Source of the DNA: Rhodospirillaceae bacterium
Lineage (GTDB): Bacteria > Pseudomonadota > Alphaproteobacteria > Rhodospirillales > Rhodospirillaceae
Length of the DNA: 6,444 bases
NCBI GenBank assembly: GCA_016937315.1
Contig: JAFGWD010000105.1
Span: 1 to 6,444, forward strand
Direction: 5' to 3'
The notes beneath the pieces are model-generated. The model did no database searches and was not told where the DNA came from. It saw nothing but the letters and a program-made list of their open reading frames with translations. Positions within the stretch are counted from its first letter, which is position 1, and each line of letters begins with the position of its first letter. Positions 1 to 4,322 of this stretch are shown piece after piece. A program made the translations under genes and the position numbers.

Positions 1-1
1 C

Positions 2-328
2 TGGGACGAGTTCTCCGGCCCCAACGCGCCCCAAATTGATTTCGTCTTCACCGTTTGCGACAACGCAGCCGGAGAGACTTGCCCGATCTGGCCAGGCCAC
101 CCGATGACCGCTCACTGGGGAATTGAGGCCCCTGCGGCGGTAGACGGCACCGACATCCAAAAGGAAGCGGCGTTCGTCACCGCATTCCGCTACCTCAAAA
201 ATCGCATCTCGGTGTTCGTCGCCCTACCGATCGAAAAAATCGACCGCCTCGCTCTGTCCAGCCGCCTGCGCGACATTGGTCAACTTGAGGGCGCGACCGC
301 AAAATCCTCGGCGGACGCGGCCCGATGA
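2..328 (+). CDS. arsC: Arsenate reductase ArsC, thioredoxin-coupled type (5' truncated by window edge)
   Basis: C-terminal 108 residues of a low-molecular-weight-phosphatase-fold arsenate reductase, which reduces cytoplasmic arsenate to arsenite for export. The frame is open from base 2 to the TGA at 326-328; the N-terminal part carrying the CX5R phosphate-binding loop lies outside the window. What is visible is diagnostic: FTVCDNAAGETCPIWPG carries the two redox cysteines that shuttle the disulfide to the surface for thioredoxin, followed by PMTAHWGIEAPAAVDG, the typical post-cysteine segment of proteobacterial members, and a helical C-terminus (KEAAFVTAFRYLKNRISVFVALP). A hydrophilic tail of about 25 residues follows the core. 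It lies upstream of an Acr3 arsenite pump on the same strand, as expected for an ars operon. I am confident of the family. Without the N-terminus, activity cannot be judged. Confidence 0.93.
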   Translation, partial: WDEFSGPNAPQIDFVFTVCDNAAGETCPIWPGHPMTAHWGIEAPAAVDGTDIQKEAAFVTAFRYLKNRISVFVALPIEKIDRLALSSRLRDIGQLEGATAKSSADAAR

Positions 329-489
329 ACATGTCCCGGATTGATTGGCTGCACCGAACACGTCGTCAAGAAAATGGGACGTTATTCGTCATCTGCCGTT
401 AGCAAAACAGCAGAACGGGCAAGATGCCTTTCATGACGTCAACCGATCTTGGACGGTTAAATCATACTGATTTGCATGGGATTTGCGGC

Positions 490-1563
490 ATGAACACAAA
501 GCCAAATGCACAGCCACCAAGCCCCGCAGCGGGCATGGGTTTGTTCGAGCGTTTTCTCTCACTATGGGTGGCACTGGCGATTGTCGCCGGAATCCTGCTG
601 GGTCAATTTGCGCCCAGCGTTCCGCAAACCCTTTCTCGCTTCGAATACGCCCAGGTATCCATTCCAGTCGCTTTGCTGATCTGGGCAATGATCTTCCCGA
701 TGATGCTGCAAATCGACTTCACTTCGATTCTCGGTGTGCGCCGCCAACCCAAGGGATTGATTATTACGACGGCTGTCAACTGGCTTATCAAGCCGTTCAC
801 CATGTTTGCTATTGCTTGGTTTTTTCTGATGGTGGTATTCGCGCCCCTCATTCCTGCCGATAAGGCCAGGGAATACTTGGCTGGCGCGATTCTGCTTGGC
901 GCGGCCCCGTGTACGGCAATGGTTTTTGTATGGAGCTACCTTACGCGCGGTGATGCTGCCTACACTCTGGTGCAGGTTGCTTTGAACGATCTGATCATGC
1001 TCTTTGCTTTTGCTCCCATTGTGATTTTTCTCCTTGGTATATCAAATATCCAGGTGCCCTGGGATACCGTCATCTTGTCTGTCATACTGTACATCGTCAT
1101 TCCGCTGGGTGCCGGTTACCTGACACGCCGGGCGGTCATTAAGCGGCGCGGCATTGAGTGGTTCAACAATGTCTTCATGAAGCGTCTGGCACCCGCGACT
1201 CCTGTCGGCCTGATTATCACCCTGATCCTGCTCTTTGCGTTCCAAGGTGATGTGATCATCGCCAATCCGCTGCATATCGTGCTGATTGCCATTCCACTGA
1301 CCATTCAGACATTCCTGATCTTTTTTATAGCCTATGGCTGGAGTAAAGCCTGGAAAGTCCCGCACAATGTCGCTGCCCCAGCGGGCATGATCGGTGCCAG
1401 CAACTTCTTTGAATTGGCGGTGGCGGTGGCCATTTCTCTGTTTGGCCTGCAATCCGGCGCGGCCCTGGCAACTGTGGTGGGCGTACTGGTTGAGGTCCCG
1501 GTCATGCTGGCCTTGGTGCGTATCGCCAACACGACGCGCCACCATTTTTTAGAGACGAAATAG
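490..1563 (+). CDS. acr3: Acr3-family arsenite efflux permease
   Basis: Inner-membrane arsenite exporter of the Acr3 (BART superfamily) type, removing the As(III) made by the upstream ArsC, probably as an As(III)/H+ antiporter. From the ATG at 490 the protein is 357 aa, close to the family's usual 345-360. About ten hydrophobic segments can be read, starting at LWVALAIVAGILLGQF. Family hallmarks are WAMIFPMMLQIDF, GAAPCTAMVFVWS (the conserved cysteine, residue 141) and GASNFFELAVAVAISLFG (the conserved glutamate, residue 308); both residue types are known to be essential in studied Acr3 pumps. An in-frame ATG at 424 would add 22 polar residues (MPFMTSTDLGRLNH...). Neither ATG has a strong Shine-Dalgarno (only GGGA at moderate distance before 490). 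I prefer 490 because the extension has no family-like features, but 424 remains possible. No clear rho-independent terminator immediately follows the TAG. Confidence 0.93.
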   Translation: MNTKPNAQPPSPAAGMGLFERFLSLWVALAIVAGILLGQFAPSVPQTLSRFEYAQVSIPVALLIWAMIFPMMLQIDFTSILGVRRQPKGLIITTAVNWLIKPFTMFAIAWFFLMVVFAPLIPADKAREYLAGAILLGAAPCTAMVFVWSYLTRGDAAYTLVQVALNDLIMLFAFAPIVIFLLGISNIQVPWDTVILSVILYIVIPLGAGYLTRRAVIKRRGIEWFNNVFMKRLAPATPVGLIITLILLFAFQGDVIIANPLHIVLIAIPLTIQTFLIFFIAYGWSKAWKVPHNVAAPAGMIGASNFFELAVAVAISLFGLQSGAALATVVGVLVEVPVMLALVRIANTTRHHFLETK

Positions 1564-1791
1564 GGTGAAACATTCGATCGGAATAACCGTCGGATCCCCC
1601 TTGTTTTTGCTTCGCGAAACACCGCATTCCACCAAATCGTCAACAACCAGTGGGAAAGATACCGTTGACGGCAGGGCAAAACGCGCTGACATTTCGCGGG
1701 CGTAGACAAGGGACCATTCACATGGCTGAGGCACCCAGTGTATCGGCTCATTCAGGTGATACAGGCAATCGGTTAAGTTTGCGGAAGACAC

Positions 1792-1812
1792 CTCGGCGGA
1801 TGCGTCGCCGAG
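1792..1812. repeat. Small GC-rich inverted repeat (7-bp stem)
   Basis: CTCGGCG (1792-1798) and CGCCGAG (1806-1812) are perfect inverted copies around a 7-nt loop. No T-tract follows on either strand, so this is not a classical intrinsic terminator. It could still stabilise the 3' end of the acr3 transcript, about 230 bp beyond its stop. A chance occurrence in GC-rich sequence is possible. Confidence 0.35.
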
Positions 1813-1840
1813 TGACCTGGTCCCAAGCCCCCCCACAAAC

Positions 1841-1878
1841 AAAAAACCTGCCGCTCCGTGTGGGAGAGCGGCAGGTTT
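1841..1878 (-). terminator. Intrinsic terminator for leftward (minus-strand) transcription
   Basis: A perfect 13-bp stem pairs AAACCTGCCGCTC (1844-1856) with GAGCGGCAGGTTT (1866-1878) around a 9-nt loop. Read on the minus strand, the stem runs straight into TTTTTTGTTTG (complement of 1836-1846), a proper U-tract. On the plus strand only the three Ts belonging to the stem follow before GGGC. It therefore best fits the end of a leftward transcript, the nearest such gene being the minus-strand CDS ending at 2218. It may also partly stop read-through from acr3. Confidence 0.8.
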
Positions 1879-1880
1879 GG

Positions 1881-1929
1881 GCTGCGTTTGAGGCGGATTA
1901 TGCTGCGCTAGGCCAAGTTTTGCTGCGCT
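1881..1929 (+). repeat. GCTGCG direct repeats at 20-21 bp spacing
   Basis: GCTGCGTTT begins at 1881, GCTGCGCTA at 1902 and GCTGCGCTT at 1922; TGCTGCGCT is exact at 1901-1909 and 1921-1929. The period is close to two helical turns. The third copy forms part of the left arm of the adjacent large inverted repeat, whose right arm carries the motif in reverse. Such phasing is typical of protein-binding sites on one face of the DNA. The protein is unknown. Confidence 0.6.
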
Positions 1930-2033
1930 TCATAATACATATAATTATGAAACGCAGCAAAACTTGCCACATTCTGCAAAATATCTAATTGATACTAAAA
2001 GAGATTATTTCTGGCGTCATGCAAAATTTGGCC
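1911..2033. repeat. Three copies of a GCAAAAYTTGSCC motif
   Basis: GCAAAACTTGCC occurs at 1957-1968 and GCAAAATTTGGCC at 2021-2033, both on the plus strand. The reverse complement of 1911-1923 reads GCAAAACTTGGCC. Two of the three are the outer parts of the large inverted repeat; the third lies 53 bp to its right, outside the palindrome. Shorter GCAAAAT matches occur at 1976 and 2066. This suggests additional binding sites for whatever protein uses the palindrome. Confidence 0.5.
1914..1966. repeat. Near-perfect 23-bp inverted repeat with 7-nt spacer, candidate recombination core or operator
   Basis: The left arm (1914-1936) starts CAAGTTTTGCTGCG and ends TTCATAAT. The right arm (1944-1966) starts ATTATGAA and ends CGCAGCAAAACTTG. 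They are reverse complements except for one position (C1928 against A1952). The spacer is ACATATA (1937-1943). The inner AT-rich arms around a 7-bp spacer resemble the core geometry used by tyrosine recombinases, in which strand exchange occurs across a 6-8 bp overlap. It has no T-tract, which argues against a terminator. It does not match the Xer dif consensus: the CATAA/TTATG half-site ends are 9 bp apart rather than 6. The function is inferred from geometry only. Confidence 0.75.
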
Positions 2034-2046
2034 CGATCGCAACGAC

Positions 2047-2111
2047 AACCTCGTTTGACGACGTGGCAAAATCAGTGCCGCGAACAGGTTAATAGCGGCA
2101 CGACCGAGGTT
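2047..2111. repeat. Nested inverted repeat (two 7-bp stems)
   Basis: The outer arms are AACCTCG (2047-2053) and CGAGGTT (2105-2111). The inner arms are GTGCCGC (2075-2081) and GCGGCAC (2095-2101), around a 13-nt loop. The inner hairpin is followed by TGATTTT on the minus strand and by the outer arm and TTTT on the plus strand, so a weak terminator for the CDS ending at 2218 is possible. The nesting also resembles the folded-strand layout of recombination sites. The motifs do not match the integron attC consensus. Confidence 0.45.
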
Positions 2112-2217
2112 TTGGGTGAGGTGTATATAAATTTTCATGCGCCCAAACCGTCATTGAGGTTGCCATTTCCGATGCACAAACAACCTGCTCGGAAAACCCC
2201 TTTTATGGGTCCTGGCC

Positions 2218-3009
2218 CTAAGAGACATCTTCAGATACTGCGTCCCCATAGATCTTTCCTTCGACGCGTACCGTTGCGAGGCTTGAGCGGACTGACCGCC
2301 ACAGCACGGAAGATGCATCTGCGTCGGACATAACAATTTTATCGAAGCACAAAATGGTCCGACCAGGCCACCACCGGTAGGATTCCGGGTATTCGTCGTG
2401 ACATAATGTCAAGGAAGACAACGCAATATCATACATCTTCAGGGAAATGAACGGCCCATGATCTGCGATAAGTGTACCTGCTGGCGCAGCAAAGACATGG
2501 AAAACCTCAAATTTACTGTCTTCCTTTTCACAAATGTAGGTATCAACCAAGGGCGTTGGGACAAAACCCTTCTCCGCACACATCGTCGTCTTGTACAAGT
2601 CCAAGCCCGACGGTCGAGGATGGACAAATAAAGACAGCAAACTACCATAAATTTCTCGATACTCCCTCGACCACCCAATGTCGCCCATTATCGCGTGCAA
2701 CTTCGGAATGGCATTTGGCTTCTCCGAATTCTGAAATTTCTGAAGATTTACCTCTGGGTCTTTTGCCGCCCACACAAGTATCGCTGCGTTTTCAAGCATC
2801 ACCCGCAACAGCGCGAGACTCGCCTGGACTAAGCCATTGCTGAGCAATCGGTCAATGGCATCAACGAGCTCCATCTGTCTTTCCAAGACACGGTAATAAA
2901 ATTCTGTTGCACCAGGATACCCCTGAAACTTGGGAGACGGCTCCCCATAGGCTCTAGCCGTCAAGAACATGGCTTTCGTGTCGGCAACTAATTCATCCGG
3001 TGAGAGCAC
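2218..3009 (-). CDS. Hypothetical helical protein, DUF5677/HEPN-like in style, downstream of jetD
   Basis: A 263-aa, soluble-looking protein with no signal peptide or membrane segments; not recognised with certainty. The N-terminal half is mostly helical: RVLERQMELVDAIDRLLSNG, then SLALLRVMLENAAILVWAAKDPE (R69, E73) and EIYGSLLSLFVHPRPSG (Y121, H130). An R-x3-E helix followed later by Y..LS.FVHP resembles DUF5677-type proteins, some of which are grouped with HEPN domains. I cannot confirm a catalytic RX4-6H motif. The C-terminal half appears to be mixed strand and helix and unassigned. The GTG start at 3009 is chosen because AGAGGA lies just upstream. It is 131 bp downstream of jetD on the same strand, so it may be read from the Wadjet operon or its own promoter; leftward transcription should stop at the hairpin near 1841. 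It could be an accessory defence factor or unrelated cargo. Confidence 0.8.
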   Translation of the reverse strand: MLSPDELVADTKAMFLTARAYGEPSPKFQGYPGATEFYYRVLERQMELVDAIDRLLSNGLVQASLALLRVMLENAAILVWAAKDPEVNLQKFQNSEKPNAIPKLHAIMGDIGWSREYREIYGSLLSLFVHPRPSGLDLYKTTMCAEKGFVPTPLVDTYICEKEDSKFEVFHVFAAPAGTLIADHGPFISLKMYDIALSSLTLCHDEYPESYRWWPGRTILCFDKIVMSDADASSVLWRSVRSSLATVRVEGKIYGDAVSEDVS

Positions 3010-3013
3010 TTAT

Positions 3014-3019
3014 TCCTCT
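3014..3019 (-). promoter_or_regulatory. Ribosome binding site fixing the GTG start at 3009
   Basis: The minus strand reads AGAGGA-ATAA-GTG. The GAGG core sits 5 nt from the GTG, a good Shine-Dalgarno for this non-ATG start. The next in-frame ATG, at codon 14, would remove the first 13 residues. Confidence 0.65.
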
Positions 3020-3140
3020 TTTCGCTAATACATCGCTTAAGCTCAGGAGAAGATCTCAATTACCTCAAGAAACGGCACATTCACCCCACAATGACGCGCG
3101 CTTCGTGCATGAGAGATTAAGAGCGAGCACGAATTTTTGC

Positions 3141-4322
3141 TCATATTGCAGTTTCCATCGGAAGAGTTGGATCCATTTCCTCTTGCTCCAATGTACAAGC
3201 CGCAGGGGACGCAAGAAAACGCACCAGACCGCCAACGACACTTTGCGACATATCTATTCTGAATATTTCTATCGGTGTAATATTTTCCCCTCGAGAGATT
3301 GCCAATTCCGGGGCCATAAGATGCAGACCGAGCTTCCGGCCGACCGGCATCAAAGCCACCTCCAGACATCGAGCGATCCGGACACCACCGCCGTCAATAT
3401 CCCCCCAATGAAACACTGGACACGAGCACGATACAGCAAGTTTTTTCACGCAAGCAACTACTGCAGGGCTAGGAAACCCACCAGTGTAGACAACTATACC
3501 AGCTCCACGAGCCTCACGGACTTGGCGGTTAAAACTGGCTAAGTTCTCTATGGTAAGGATCCATGGCGGTGAACCAACCGCAGCCAACTCCGATACCATC
3601 TCGGGGGAAACGCCAATGTAAGGATCCGTTGGCAACAACATTCCGCGATACGAAACAGGACCTGAGATTAAGCAAGGCTGCGGAAATCGCACGACGCCTA
3701 GAGACGCAAGCGCTTCCTCAGGGGCAAACTCGTCTGGGATATCCATTAGATGTCGCAACACCCCTACAACCCGCCCCATATTCTTTTCTACAAATTTGGA
3801 ATCGCCTGTTACGCGCCGTGAGAACGTACGGAGATCAATTTCGCCTAGAGTCCCATTGGCCAATGCCGCAGCCGACTTGAAGCACCTGGAGACGACATCG
3901 GGCTCATCAGGGCCGATACCAAGCCCCAACGACCGACCAACGCACCAATCGGCTTCGAGATCGGCCAAAACTTGCCCTACTCGGGCAAAGTCTGTAGGAG
4001 GAAGTTTAGCACGAACGGCCGCAGCAGCTTCACGAGCGGTCAATGCTCTCGGCCTCCGATCAAGCAGCTCGTAGAGTCTCCTGGGATCAGCAAGGATAAC
4101 CCTCTCCACCAGGTGCCGGCATTCGTTTCGACCCATTTCAGCAGTAACAGCGCCACATGCGACTGCTTCCTCGATCCGAGCTCTGAACGCTTCCATTTCT
4201 TCGTACAGAAACGAGCACGCAGGGACGCGTTCGATGAGCCTGTTAGAGCGCTCCGGCTTGACCTCAAGGCGGCTCAGCAAACGACCGAGAATATCGTCGG
4301 CGGCTTGTCTCCCATCAGGCAA
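3141..4322 (-). CDS. jetD: Wadjet system protein JetD (DUF2220 family nuclease subunit)
   Basis: Predicted nuclease subunit of the Wadjet plasmid-restriction complex, which cuts DNA trapped by the JetABC loop-extruding motor. With the TTG start at 4322 the protein is 393 aa, normal for the family. The N-terminal half is helical and lies where JetD proteins carry a DUF3322-type region. GDSKFVEKN (residues 173-181) matches the conserved SK..E motif. The C-terminal DUF2220/Toprim-like part has LTIENLASF (conserved Glu 259), YTGGFPSP, and HWGDIDGGG (residues 305-313) with the D-x-D metal-binding pair at 308 and 310. The acidic triad therefore looks intact. TTG is chosen because a perfect AGGAGG lies 6 nt upstream and the overlap with jetC is then only 8 nt. 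An ATG at 4400 is in frame but would give an 86-nt overlap. Last gene of the usual jetABCD order. Confidence 0.92.
   Translation of the reverse strand: MPDGRQAADDILGRLLSRLEVKPERSNRLIERVPACSFLYEEMEAFRARIEEAVACGAVTAEMGRNECRHLVERVILADPRRLYELLDRRPRALTAREAAAAVRAKLPPTDFARVGQVLADLEADWCVGRSLGLGIGPDEPDVVSRCFKSAAALANGTLGEIDLRTFSRRVTGDSKFVEKNMGRVVGVLRHLMDIPDEFAPEEALASLGVVRFPQPCLISGPVSYRGMLLPTDPYIGVSPEMVSELAAVGSPPWILTIENLASFNRQVREARGAGIVVYTGGFPSPAVVACVKKLAVSCSCPVFHWGDIDGGGVRIARCLEVALMPVGRKLGLHLMAPELAISRGENITPIEIFRIDMSQSVVGGLVRFLASPAACTLEQEEMDPTLPMETAI

Larger units (their letters stand above)
1564..2217. other. Intergenic region between convergent blocks, rich in inverted repeats
   Basis: About 650 bp between the stop of acr3 (+) and the stop of the minus-strand gene at 2218. 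I find no open frame here with both a credible start and recognisable protein content. The left part (1564-1840) is coding-like in base composition but contains only unrecognised frames. From about 1841 to 2111 there is a dense set of structures: a terminator hairpin, GCTGCG repeats, a 23-bp inverted repeat, GCAAAA-type repeats and a nested inverted repeat. Roughly 1928-2020 is markedly AT-rich compared with its flanks, as is common at recombination or regulatory sites. It may be the scar or boundary of a mobile element. No recombinase or transposase gene is visible in the window. Confidence 0.6.

Noticed and set aside
1549..1842. Minus-strand open frame of 97 codons (…HWVPQPCEWSLVYAREMSARF…)
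   Set aside because: It starts at a TTG lying within the terminator's A/T tract, has no Shine-Dalgarno, overlaps the acr3 3' end and matches no family I recognise. It could be a decayed gene fragment, but the sequence alone does not support a call.
1914..1966. Palindrome as a chromosomal dif (XerCD) site
   Set aside because: The CATAA and TTATG half-site ends are 9 bp apart rather than 6, and the outer sequences do not match the dif arms.
1650..1988. Plus-strand open frame of 112 codons
   Set aside because: It runs through the terminator hairpin and the large palindrome, is rich in Arg, Gln and Ser typical of non-coding translation, and has no recognisable domain.
2047..2111. Nested inverted repeat as an integron attC site
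   Set aside because: The expected RYYYAAC and GTTRRRY boxes are not at the ends of the structure, and no integrase or cassette array is present.
3010..3140. Promoter for the minus-strand gene at 2218-3009
   Set aside because: TTGAGG/TTGAGA and TATTAG-like hexamers exist, but no pair has acceptable spacing, so a promoter is not claimed.
4274..4315. ATGA overlap at the jetC stop as a possible jetD start
   Set aside because: The ATG at 4315-4313 is out of frame with jetD and hits a stop after 13 codons; the TTG at 4322 with AGGAGG explains the junction.
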